64,000 nucleotides of DNA, taken from DATGEP01 sp035310125. Its GTDB lineage: Bacteria > Chloroflexota > Ktedonobacteria > Ktedonobacterales > JADMIN01. Both the position numbers and the translations under genes were made by a program. The notes below the pieces were generated by a model. That model did not search any database and was not told the DNA's origin. It saw only the letters and a list, made by a program, of their open reading frames with translations. Location of the stretch: NCBI GenBank assembly GCA_035310125.1, contig DATGEP010000346.1:1-64000 (forward strand), given 5' to 3'. Shown here piece after piece: positions 17,904-25,380 of this stretch (position 1 is its first letter; each line of letters opens with the position of its first letter).

Positions 17904-19511
17904 TCACCGCCTTTCGCTGAATCGTTGTTTCAAATAAAGTGAGCCTTGCTGATACACCTCTGGGGGTATTGCGGCAAGAGGCGCCGCAATGTCTGGCCTG
18001 AACCCCATGTGCGCCAGCACCTGACTCTCGATATCAACGCCATGAGCCAGCTCGACCAGCTCCAGCCCCCGTGCCCCAAGTCGAAACACGGCTCGCTCGG
18101 TAATGTACAAGACCTTTTGCCCACGCGCCCGTGCTTGCTCCGCGCTGAAGGTGATTTCCTCGATCTCTCCAACAAACTTAGGCACCGCACCCTCGCGCTC
18201 AATGATGAGGCGATCCTGACCATTCGTAATCTGAAGTCCTTTAGCCGTCAGGGTGCCGCAGAATATCACCGCTTTGGCCGCCTGAGTAATATTGATAAAG
18301 CCTCCGGGTCCCACCAGGCGATGATCGAAATAGCTGACGTTGACGTTGCCTCTGGCATCCACCTGCGCAAACGAGACAATGGCCAGGTCCAATCCGCCAC
18401 CATCGTAAAAGTCGAACTGACTTGGCCCGTCCAGGATGGATGTGGGATTCCACATCATACCGAAGTCAGAATCCCAGGCTGGAACGCCACCGGACGCCCC
18501 CTGCTCAATCGTGAACGTCACGGCATCGAGAATGCCCTCCATTTCCGCAGTGATCGCAACGCCATCGGCCACGCCAAAGCCTAAATTGACCACCATACCT
18601 GGCCGCAGCTCGAGCGCCGCACGCCGGGCAATGTATTGCCGCTCTGGGCGGCTCGCCTGCCTCGGCGGCACCCTGGTAACTAGCTCGCCGCTGTAACTGG
18701 GGTTGTAGGGTGTAGCAAACGATTGCCGCTGTTCGTCATCCACCACAATCATGTCCACCAGATGGCCGGGGACCCGCACCGTGCGCGCATCAAGCGTCCC
18801 ACCCGTCGCTAGCCGCTGAACCTGCGCAATGACGATCCCCCCGGAGCAGTGCGCGGCCTGCGCGGCGGAGAGCGCATCCATTATGACCGCTTCATGCTCC
18901 ATGGAAAGATTGCCCTGCTCGTCGGCTGTCGTCGCCCGAATGAGTGCGACATCAATACGTGGGGCTGGATAATACAGCCATGAGCGACCATCCAGCTCGA
19001 TCAGCTGCGGCCGGATGTGTCTCCCCGGCTGCGTCAGCTTCACACGCGGATCTAAATAGGTGTCCATCCCCACCTGCGTGACGAGGCCAGGACGGCTCGC
19101 GGCACTCTCGCGTAGCAGCTGTGATAGGATCCCTTGCGGCCAGACTGCCACCTCGAAGGCTCCGCTCACTGCCATCTCTGCCAGAGAAGGTGCCCAACTC
19201 CAGTGGCTTCCATAAACCGTTCGTACCATATCTGGATGGGCAAGTCGCTCGGTCCCTCCACCATGCCCATCGCCCATGCCAGAGGGGTGATAGAGCGCCA
19301 GATCCTTGGGTTCTCCGGTGACCAAAAACCGCTGTTCCAGTGCAGCGAGCAGCGTGTACGGATCGTTGACTCCGCCACCTGACCCACTGACTGCGACAGT
19401 AGCACCTGAACGGATGCACCGCACCGCCTCGGCAGCGGAAACTACCTTTTGTGCGGAATGCCAGCCGCCGTTGATGACTTCACCAGATTCCCCGGGACGA
19501 GCGCGGGACAT
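17904..19511 (-). CDS. Acetate/propionate-type CoA-transferase (YdiF/PCT-like)
   Basis: Single-chain class I CoA-transferase of 535 residues with fused alpha and beta halves. N-terminal half: SGSGGGVNDPYTLLAALE and the Gly-rich GMGDGHGGG loop. C-terminal half: NLGFGVADGVA and TIEQGASGGVPAW, which carries the catalytic Glu (E-x-G). This is the arrangement of propionate CoA-transferase and YdiF rather than split acetoacetate enzymes. Acyl donor and acceptor are unknown. It is the first structural gene of the island operon, after the regulator. Confidence 0.88.
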   Translation of the reverse strand: MSRARPGESGEVINGGWHSAQKVVSAAEAVRCIRSGATVAVSGSGGGVNDPYTLLAALEQRFLVTGEPKDLALYHPSGMGDGHGGGTERLAHPDMVRTVYGSHWSWAPSLAEMAVSGAFEVAVWPQGILSQLLRESAASRPGLVTQVGMDTYLDPRVKLTQPGRHIRPQLIELDGRSWLYYPAPRIDVALIRATTADEQGNLSMEHEAVIMDALSAAQAAHCSGGIVIAQVQRLATGGTLDARTVRVPGHLVDMIVVDDEQRQSFATPYNPSYSGELVTRVPPRQASRPERQYIARRAALELRPGMVVNLGFGVADGVAITAEMEGILDAVTFTIEQGASGGVPAWDSDFGMMWNPTSILDGPSQFDFYDGGGLDLAIVSFAQVDARGNVNVSYFDHRLVGPGGFINITQAAKAVIFCGTLTAKGLQITNGQDRLIIEREGAVPKFVGEIEEITFSAEQARARGQKVLYITERAVFRLGARGLELVELAHGVDIESQVLAHMGFRPDIAAPLAAIPPEVYQQGSLYLKQRFSERR

Positions 19512-19619
19512 ACTGACCTCTTTCTGCCTGACTTCTGCACTGCTTCGGCTGGAGCGCCGGTGAGATGACCACTTGTGCGGGTAAACGACCTGGCGGCACC
19601 TGCGGGGGAGCGATACGGA

Positions 19620-20369
19620 TCAGGTGTTGACATTCAGTTCCATCAAGAAGTCGTAGCGATCACTACGCAGGATGCAAACAAAAAACTCGACAGGATTCCT
19701 ATCAGCCAGGTACGAGAGCCGGTCAACCTGGATGATGGCGGAGTGCGCCTCGATGCCGAGGTGCTGAGCTTCATGCCGCGTCGCCTCACGTACCCGAATG
19801 CGCTGAACAGCCCGTACGATCGGCTGCTGGGTCGCTTCCTCGATATACTGAAAGAGAGAGAGCGAAAGATCGTTCTGTTCGAGGTCGGGACAGACAGCCT
19901 TCGGAATATAGGAAATCTGTAACGTCATAGGCTCGCCGTCGCCCTCAAACAGCCGCTCGACACGCAGCATCGGCTCGTCCTTGGCAAACTCAGCAGGAGC
20001 AGCCACCTGTTTCCCGTTAACGGTCTGCACAGACAGGACGACCGTTCGCGGTTTCAATCCTGAGGTCAACATGTCCTCAGTAAAAAAGCCGCGAAGCCGC
20101 GTCAGATGCTGATGCACACGGGTTGCCGTCACCCGCAGGCGTCCCCGTGGTCGCTGCCGGTACAGCAAACCATCCTCAAGCATCTCGGCGACGGCCTGCC
20201 GAACGGTGATGCGGCTCACATCGAACATCTGGGCCAGCTCTTCTTCTGTAGGAAACTCCTGATCAGGCTGAAAATCTCCCCGCTGGATCATGGCCACCAC
20301 CTCCTGTCGAAGCTGGTGATAGAACGGCACCGGACTGCTCTTGTCGAGAGCGACATTCCCCAGGCTCAC
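19620..20369 (-). CDS. GntR family regulator, HutC/FarR type with UTRA domain
   Basis: 249-residue transcription factor. Winged-helix DNA-binding domain at ~10-75 (YHQLRQEVVAMIQRGDF, PTEEELAQMFDVSRITVRQAV, typical GntR helices). The C-terminal UTRA effector domain (~95-240) includes RLFEGDGEPMTLQISYIP and the LGI..S.I.VDRLSY pattern. UTRA domains bind small sugars or acids. It lies first in the island operon, so it probably senses an imported sugar or uronate and controls its own promoter at ~20.5 kb and the genes behind it. The operon continues 108 bases on. Confidence 0.92.
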   Translation of the reverse strand: MSLGNVALDKSSPVPFYHQLRQEVVAMIQRGDFQPDQEFPTEEELAQMFDVSRITVRQAVAEMLEDGLLYRQRPRGRLRVTATRVHQHLTRLRGFFTEDMLTSGLKPRTVVLSVQTVNGKQVAAPAEFAKDEPMLRVERLFEGDGEPMTLQISYIPKAVCPDLEQNDLSLSLFQYIEEATQQPIVRAVQRIRVREATRHEAQHLGIEAHSAIIQVDRLSYLADRNPVEFFVCILRSDRYDFLMELNVNT

Positions 20370-20490
20370 GAATTTCTCCTCTCTGCTTACCTACCGATGT
20401 CCTAATGTCATGGCATCAGTATGTACCACTGGAAGTGCGGGGGCCGGAATCACCCAGTTCGTCCTCGGTGGACTGTATTCGTGCGCCTTT

Positions 20491-20518
20491 ATCATGATGT
20501 AATGATGATATGACATTA
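20491..20518 (-). promoter_or_regulatory. Candidate operator for the island regulator
   Basis: An AT-rich patch in otherwise GC-rich DNA holds a palindrome ATCATGAT (20491-20498) and an inverted repeat TAATG...CATTA (20500-20518). Several ATCAT units recur at short spacing. It overlaps the -10 element of the gntR promoter, where a repressor would block initiation. Binding by the adjacent GntR protein is inferred from position. Confidence 0.4.
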
Positions 20519-20533
20519 TGATATAATTGTCAA
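20505..20533 (-). promoter_or_regulatory. Sigma70 promoter for gntR and the island operon
   Basis: On the minus strand a perfect -35 TTGACA (20528-20533) is followed after 17 bases by TATCAT (20505-20510, 5/6 match to the -10). It lies 136 bases ahead of the gntR start. The sequence 20534-20993 between this promoter and the right repeat shows no gene. It has one hairpin (GCCGTGCC...GGCACGGC, about 20681-20707) without a T run. Confidence 0.7.
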
Positions 20534-20992
20534 GGGGGATGCTACGAGCTCTCACACGCTGTCTTTCGCGCGAGAGCAGCCCATGCACTCGTTGGATGTC
20601 AGATGCAGTGCTCTGGCGTTGGTCACCCGCGCGAAAGCATGCAAACATTCTCGGCACACCTGGCCATGTGGCGTGCCCTGGAGCCGTGCCGTTCTCCTGG
20701 CACGGCCTGACCGCCCGCACGCCGTAGGTACGCGGTGCCGTCACAAACCGGGGGGTGAGGAAAAAGAAGGAGACCAGTCCTGTTGTGAAGTGAAATCGCA
20801 GCACAACCGGAGGATCTCCAATGCGGTGTAGCGTAATGGTGGCGGTGATAGATCGGGAAGCAGACGTTGCCCTTTTCGGCATGGGCTATGATTACAATGA
20901 CGCACGGGCCTCAACGTGAAAATCCGCGCAGGCGCGAGTCCGACTCGCCGCAGCACCTCGAAGTTTATGTTTAAGTCCATTAGCGACGGATA

Positions 20993-21061
20993 GATGACGC
21001 CTTACGGGTGGACATCACTCCAGCGGCATATCCAACGGAGAACCATGACGACGAACGATAG
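20993..21061 (+). pseudogene. 3' remnant of the AhpD-like selenoprotein gene
   Basis: Read in the same frame, this gives DDALRVDITPAAYPTENHDDER and a TAG stop, identical to the last 22 residues of the gene at 4816-5382. The rest of the gene is missing. It lies inside the right copy of the flanking repeat. Confidence 0.85.
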
Positions 21062-21138
21062 CAACGAGAGCACCGAATCCCATGTCAATGGTGACAGCGG
21101 TGGACACGATATTACGCAGTCCGATGAGCTGCTGGCGG
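20994..21138 (+). repeat. Right direct repeat flanking the catabolic island
   Basis: 145 bp matching 5315-5464. It carries the end of the AhpD-like gene and the first 31 codons of the intact neighbour gene. This copy keeps the neighbour's frame open, so it looks like the ancestral junction. Confidence 0.9.
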
Positions 21139-21407
21139 CGCTGCTGCGCGATCTGGATCAGCTCGCCACATACCTGACCGAGCGGGGGCGGCATACCTAT
21201 GAGCTGGCGCAGCGCTTCATGGAACATGCCCGCAAGGACGGCAGCTCGCGCTCCTATGACGAGCGGCAGGCCGCGATGCTCGAATACCAGCACTACATCT
21301 GGCACGAGATTGCCGGCCTGGTGAATAAGCTGCTCGTCACATATGGCGCGGACGCGCCCGAGGAAGAGCCAGGGAGCGACGCCACTGCCGCGCATGGAGG
21401 TCACTAA
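21045..21407 (+). CDS. Small hydrophilic protein of unknown function
   Basis: 120 residues, not recognised. The N-terminal ~30 residues are polar (many Asn, Ser, Asp). A helical, charged middle follows (DELLAALLRDLDQLATYLTERGRHTYELAQRFMEHARKDG) that could pack as a helical hairpin. The tail is acidic and ends in HGGH. No signal or membrane segment. A damaged partial copy exists at 5366. Its original neighbour upstream was the AhpD-like gene, and the next gene starts 3 bases after its stop. Confidence 0.65.
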   Translation: MTTNDSNESTESHVNGDSGGHDITQSDELLAALLRDLDQLATYLTERGRHTYELAQRFMEHARKDGSSRSYDERQAAMLEYQHYIWHEIAGLVNKLLVTYGADAPEEEPGSDATAAHGGH

Positions 21408-21409
21408 AC

Positions 21410-21673
21410 ATGCCGGCGCAACCTCCATCTCCCGCGGCGCGCCGACCTGATAGCGCCGCCGTCACGCGGCGGCAGCTGCGCGGCCTGCGCACGGGTGTCT
21501 CACTCACGGCGCTGCTAGGCGGCCTTGCCCTCTTTGTGTTTCTTACCACACAGCTCGGTCTACCGGGACTGCTCGCAGGCATCTTCGGTTTCATCTTCGC
21601 TCTGCTCGGCCGGTTCGCGATGGTATCCCTGCTGCGCGACTGGCTGCTTCGAGCGTCGCGAGGCCGGCGGTAA
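21410..21673 (+). CDS. Small membrane protein, two helices
   Basis: 87 residues with GGAGG 9 bases before the ATG. A basic, Pro/Ala-rich N-terminus (~30 residues) is followed by two hydrophobic helices (~30-50 and ~52-72) and a basic end (RASRGRR). No family is recognised. Placed 3 bases after the 120-aa gene, so the two are co-transcribed. Confidence 0.6.
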   Translation: MPAQPPSPAARRPDSAAVTRRQLRGLRTGVSLTALLGGLALFVFLTTQLGLPGLLAGIFGFIFALLGRFAMVSLLRDWLLRASRGRR

Positions 21674-21679
21674 GCCCGC

Positions 21680-23110
21680 TTATCGCGCCGGTCGCACGGG
21701 CTGGCCGTACTCGTCATATTCAAGATATGCCACATCGCGGACGTAGGGGTGCACGCGCAGGCGCTCGGCTACCTCCACCTCCACTCCCGGCGGCACCAGC
21801 GTCAGAAAGCCGTGCTTGCGTGGGATGAGACGGATTGGGCGCGCCTGACTCGCCGCCAGGAGTTTCTGCGCCTGGCCCACCGTTACCCCCTGTTTGAAGA
21901 ACACGGCGATGCGGCCCGGACCCAGCAACGGGAACTGTTGCCGCGCGGGTGAGCCTTCGATTTTGTCCACCAGCGCTTGCGCCGCCTGTTCCGCGTGCGC
22001 ATGCAGCCGCTTGAGCGCGGGGGCCGCCACCGCTTGCGCCCGCCCGGTGAGGTCGCGCGCGGATGCCGCCACCCGCCCAAAGGCGTCGCCCAGCCTGGAC
22101 GTCGTCTCAGGCGCATATGCGGGTATCGGGTGAATGCCGCTCGCCTTCGCCTCGCGCTGGTAATGAAGCGCGCCTTCCAGCCCCGGCAGCAGATCGTGCC
22201 ACCAGCGGCGCACCACATCAGCGACCGGGCGTTGCTCCTGGTGCAACCGGTCGTGTCCAACTGATGCCTCAAGCTGCCCGCGAAGCTCCTGAAATCGCTC
22301 CATGCGCGGATTGGGCAACGCCGCGTGCGGCACACCGGCGGGAGGCGTGCCAGGCATGACACGACCCGCAGGCGATGCTAGACGAGGTCCATCGGCTCGC
22401 GGCGGCACTGCTAGCTCCTGGGGAGCGGCGGGCCGCGCGGGCGTCTGGGTACGCGCGACCGGCTGTGGGCGCGGCGTCACTGCCCGCGCGGGGCGAGGTG
22501 GCCACGAGTTCCCTTCGCCAGTTTCCAAGAACGCCGGACGCGATGTGTGACGTGTGCGCGGGGAAAGATACACCGTTGGTTGATCCGCAACGGCCCACCC
22601 ATCTACCTCGTCAATCACATCACCATCGTCTTCGGCGAGATCGTCGCTGGCGAGATCGTCGCTGGCGAGATCGTCGCTGGCGAGATCGTCGCTGGCGAGG
22701 GCGGCTGGCTCGTTCGGTGTGGCAGCATCGAGCGCCGCCGATGCGGGCTGGCTCACCACGCCGCCCGGCGGCGTTTCTCCCGCCCGGCGGCTCGTGGCGA
22801 CCCCACTTGGCGGCGTTGCCCCCGGCGCTGAATCGTCGTGTCGCACTGGCCGCGTGATGGCCATTGCCAGGGTATTCTTGCGTGGACGCGAGGGTGCTTC
22901 AGGACGCACGGACTGCCGCATCACCGTCGCGGCTTCGTCTTCACTGTCCGCTGAATGCTCTACAGCATCTGGTGAAATGGCGGCCAGCGGTTGGGTGACA
23001 CGAGCACCGGCGGTCACACCCTGAACCGGCAGCTCCGGCTCATCTCGCTTCGCCTTGTCGCGTTGAGTGGCATCCGCCTCATGCGCACCGGCTTTGGATG
23101 TTGTCGTCAT
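21680..23110 (-). CDS. Low-complexity protein with C-terminal I9/prodomain-like fold
   Basis: 476 residues with no signal peptide. The N-terminal ~270 residues are disordered in character, rich in Pro, Ala, Ser and Arg, and contain four exact ASDDL units encoded by a 15-bp tandem repeat. A helical middle part (~275-390) is Ala- and Gln-rich. The last ~85 residues (RIAVFFKQGVTVGQAQKLLAA ... PPGVEVEVAERLRVHPYVRDV ... YDEYGQP) resemble the inhibitor I9 or fervidolysin-type prodomain seen before subtilisin-like proteases, though no protease domain follows. A free-standing protease inhibitor or chaperone is possible. It converges with the 87-aa membrane protein. Confidence 0.65.
   Translation of the reverse strand: MTTTSKAGAHEADATQRDKAKRDEPELPVQGVTAGARVTQPLAAISPDAVEHSADSEDEAATVMRQSVRPEAPSRPRKNTLAMAITRPVRHDDSAPGATPPSGVATSRRAGETPPGGVVSQPASAALDAATPNEPAALASDDLASDDLASDDLASDDLAEDDGDVIDEVDGWAVADQPTVYLSPRTRHTSRPAFLETGEGNSWPPRPARAVTPRPQPVARTQTPARPAAPQELAVPPRADGPRLASPAGRVMPGTPPAGVPHAALPNPRMERFQELRGQLEASVGHDRLHQEQRPVADVVRRWWHDLLPGLEGALHYQREAKASGIHPIPAYAPETTSRLGDAFGRVAASARDLTGRAQAVAAPALKRLHAHAEQAAQALVDKIEGSPARQQFPLLGPGRIAVFFKQGVTVGQAQKLLAASQARPIRLIPRKHGFLTLVPPGVEVEVAERLRVHPYVRDVAYLEYDEYGQPVRPAR
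22636..22695. repeat. Four exact copies of a 15-bp tandem repeat inside a coding region
   Basis: Unit CGAGATCGTCGCTGG is repeated four times without change and encodes ASDDL on the minus strand. The exactness suggests recent slippage and possible length variation between strains. Confidence 0.95.
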
Positions 23111-23333
23111 ATCGTCTCCCCTCGTCTGGTTTCCGCCGTCCGCGTTGGAAAGACTCTCGCGTGCAATGCGAGGAGCCCAGTCCCCTCGCAGTCGAAAGCA
23201 TACTCTTTTCGACCACGAGGCGTGAAAGCGTCATTCAGCCATCAGCGCGGTTGCGAACCGGGCTGAGGTCCCTCATAACAGTTTGGCCGTGTGGGAAGAA
23301 AAGGCTAGAAAGCGTGTACCCACCGCACCCGTG

Positions 23334-24482
23334 CTATGGCCGCCGTCCCAGATACTCATCGAGCAGCTGCGCCGCGTGGCGGGTGACATCTGCGCGGAGC
23401 GCGTAGAATGTCATTCGGTCGCGGTCATAGAGTGTCACCAAGCCCGCAGCGCGCAACCTTACCATATGATGTTTCGTCGTGGCTTTTGTCAAGCCCAACC
23501 GCTCGGACAGCTCGGTCAAATACATCTCGCGCTCGGCCAGGAAGTGTAGAATGCGCAGCCGCGTTGCGTCGCCAAGCGCCTCAAAAAATCGCAGTGTCTC
23601 CTCACTCGGGGCGCGTGGATCGTCCGCTGACGCCTCTGATTCCAGCCAGTGAGCGTCCACTGGATAACAGAACGTCAGGATGCCATGCCAGAAGTGGTAG
23701 AACACCGCCGGCCGGCAAAAGTAGCTCGGCGCAAACAAAATCCGGCGCAGTCCGGCTGGTCGCTGCCATTCCACACCGCGCATCGCCAGCTTGAGAAATC
23801 TATCCGTGGGCAGCTCGGCGCGCTGTCGCTCCAGCGCCGCTGCCTCACGCTCCAATAGCGGCAGAATGCGTGCGCGCTCTGCCGCGAATACTGCTTCGTT
23901 CCACGCATGCAGCGCCGCGATCAATTCCACGCGGGCGCGCTCCGGGTCGTGCAGCACGGCTGAGACCGTATCGTGCAGATCCGCCGGATAGCGGGCGAGC
24001 AGCCGCTGCGTCACCGACTCGTCGCGGCCCAGTGGCTCCGCACCCAGGGCCAGCGTGGCGTGCAGCAAATCCGGCCAATCAGCGCCGAGTCCGTCCTGAT
24101 CGAGAAGCGTTTCCACTACGTCGGTCACAGGAACCTGCGCGAGCCAATTCAGGAAGTGCGCTGTATCACGCGGCTCCGGGCATTGGGCGACGAGTGAGAT
24201 GAGTGTCGAGTGCAGCGATCCCGGCTGGCCGTCGCCCAGATAGTGACCCAGCGTCTCCAGTGCGCTGGCATCGCGTGCGGCGCAGGCCCGGCGCGCGTCT
24301 TTGATCCACTCGCGCCCGATATCGTAGTCGGCGTAGTCTACATCGGGAGACGCCAGCACAACATGCAGACTCAAGAGAAAATCATATGTTCCGCACGCAA
24401 CGATGGAAATGTCCGGTGTCCGAGCTCGACGCAGATCCACGGCACGCGGCCCAGTCTGCCGCGTATCTACGTGCAGATCCAT
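23334..24482 (-). CDS. ArsR-type transcriptional regulator with large N-terminal domain
   Basis: 382 residues. The winged helix is C-terminal (~290-375): LRFFEALGDATRLRILHFLAEREMYLTELSERLGLTKATTKHHMVRLRAAGLV. The preceding ~280 residues form a largely helical domain with no recognised motif, and no Cys metal site is apparent, so it is probably not a metal sensor. The ATG at 24482 (GGAGGGAG just upstream) is preferred to a GTG six codons earlier. It is transcribed alone, so its target is unknown. Confidence 0.85.
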   Translation of the reverse strand: MDLHVDTRQTGPRAVDLRRARTPDISIVACGTYDFLLSLHVVLASPDVDYADYDIGREWIKDARRACAARDASALETLGHYLGDGQPGSLHSTLISLVAQCPEPRDTAHFLNWLAQVPVTDVVETLLDQDGLGADWPDLLHATLALGAEPLGRDESVTQRLLARYPADLHDTVSAVLHDPERARVELIAALHAWNEAVFAAERARILPLLEREAAALERQRAELPTDRFLKLAMRGVEWQRPAGLRRILFAPSYFCRPAVFYHFWHGILTFCYPVDAHWLESEASADDPRAPSEETLRFFEALGDATRLRILHFLAEREMYLTELSERLGLTKATTKHHMVRLRAAGLVTLYDRDRMTFYALRADVTRHAAQLLDEYLGRRP

Positions 24483-24698
24483 CAACTCCCTCCCGCCCAC
24501 TTACCTATCGTCAATTGAGCTGGCTGCTGGTCAGCCGGGGCTTCGGCCCCCATCTACGCACGGCGGCGGTTTTTAGGCCGCGACGCCGGCATCGCACGCT
24601 CATGATACCCTCTGGCGCATATGATAACCCGGCTCCCACCGTTTCGTCTACCGGCGTCTCGTAGATTCCCTCATACACACGAGCGCACGCGGTCCGTT

Positions 24699-24727
24699 CG
24701 TAGGGGCGCACGCGGTGCGCCCCTACG
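24699..24727. repeat. Perfect 13-bp inverted repeat, REP-like
   Basis: CGTAGGGGCGCAC and its exact complement are separated by GCG. A third partial arm TGCGCCCCTA follows at 24731-24740. GTAGGGG plus G/C-rich sequence also appears at about 4700 and 58565, so this may be one member of a dispersed intergenic family. No T run follows, so it is not a standard terminator. Confidence 0.6.
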
Positions 24728-24837
24728 TCGTGCGCCCCTATGTGCCACGACGTAATGGAGCCTTCGGTGAATCGGCTCTTGACAGTATTCTTCACTTTTG
24801 CTATCATGGTAGTCAACAATTGAATATGTGATGCCCG

Positions 24838-24948
24838 ACTCTCATCAAGAGTGGCTGAGGGAAAACGGCCCGAAGAAGCCTGGCAACCCACCCGCAATGC
24901 AGCGGGCAGGGTGCAAACTCCGGCGATATGGTTCGCGAGATGAGGAGG
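24838..24948 (+). promoter_or_regulatory. SAM-I (S-box) riboswitch
   Basis: Conserved core in order: CTCATCAAGAG, GAGGGA, GGCCCGA, GAAGCC and GGCAACC, then a variable P3 arm (CCCGC...GCGGG), and the closing GATGAG. The P1 stem 24841-24846 pairs perfectly with 24939-24944. It senses S-adenosylmethionine. Followed by an intrinsic terminator 37 bases later, it should stop transcription into metX when SAM is abundant. Confidence 0.93.
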
Positions 24949-24980
24949 TACGCACCGGCGCGCATGCCGCCGAACGCTAT

Positions 24981-25018
24981 CCGCCCTCTACTCCCGCGAG
25001 CAGAGGGCGGTTTGTTTT
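24981..25018 (+). terminator. Terminator controlled by the SAM riboswitch
   Basis: CCGCCCTCT (24981-24989) pairs with AGAGGGCGG (25002-25010) and is followed by TTTGTTTT. It lies 37 bases after the SAM-I core, as expected for a transcriptional off-switch. Confidence 0.9.
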
Positions 25019-25062
25019 GCGGGCGACACGTAACGATTGTCAGCACAATCACCAATGGCACT

Positions 25063-25358
25063 AATGGCAATGACGAGGACGAGTACGCGCGCGGACCGTG
25101 GGAGTAGAGAGCCGTAGCCGGTGAAAACTCGGCACCACCTCCGCCGCCGAATATGACCTCCGAGCCGCGGACTGAAGCGGTGGCGCAAAGCCACCGTTGT
25201 AGGCCCAGCCGGGTGGGCACCGTTAACATGCCCTGACGCTCGGTATGCTCCCGTGTACCGGCCGTCACTGAGGCCGCGCGCCGGTACCACGCGCGGCAAA
25301 ACAGGGTGGTATCGCGATGCCCCTCGCCCCTGACCGGGTGGGGGGCATTCTGTTTGTT
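25063..25358 (+). promoter_or_regulatory. T-box leader, methionine-specific
   Basis: Second control RNA in the same leader. Stem I features: GAGGACGAGTA near the start, AGAGAGCC, a CGGTGAAAAC distal loop, and a specifier loop reading GAAT-ATG-ACC with the codon ATG at 25150-25152. The antiterminator core AGGGTGGTATCGCG is at 25303-25316. Its TGGT can pair with the ACCA end of an uncharged tRNA-Met. Unacylated tRNA-Met should promote readthrough into metX. The 5' limit is approximate. Confidence 0.9.
25317..25358 (+). terminator. Terminator of the T-box leader
   Basis: A 13-bp stem (25317-25329 with 25336-25348, two G-T pairs) is followed by TCTGTTTGTT. It overlaps the end of the T-box core so that antiterminator and terminator are mutually exclusive. 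metX starts 23 bases on. Confidence 0.9.
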
Positions 25359-25380
25359 CGGCGTCGGGAGGGAATTGCTT

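Larger units (their letters stand above)
5465..20993. other. Probable acquired island for uronate/oligosaccharide catabolism
   Basis: A 15.5-kb block with every gene on the minus strand, bordered by direct repeats of ~145-150 bp. Rebuilding the locus by removing one repeat and the block restores a simple order: AhpD-like gene, 120-aa gene, 87-aa gene. Sampled lines differ in base composition (7141-7200 is ~55% GC against 77% in 28261-28320); I did not compute this across the window. No integrase, transposase or tRNA attachment site is visible, so single-crossover integration at pre-existing homology is more plausible than transposition. Confidence 0.7.

Noticed and set aside
20391..20882. 163-codon minus-strand frame upstream of gntR
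   Set aside because: It spans the promoter and operator-like AT-rich patch, has no ribosome site or domain, and its composition is not protein-like.
22636..22695. Four regular 15-bp repeats as a CRISPR-like array
   Set aside because: Units are directly adjacent with no spacers and lie inside a coding frame (ASDDL).
24699..24727. 13-bp inverted repeat as an intrinsic terminator for the ArsR-type gene
   Set aside because: No T run on either strand, and it lies upstream of that gene's start, not after its stop.
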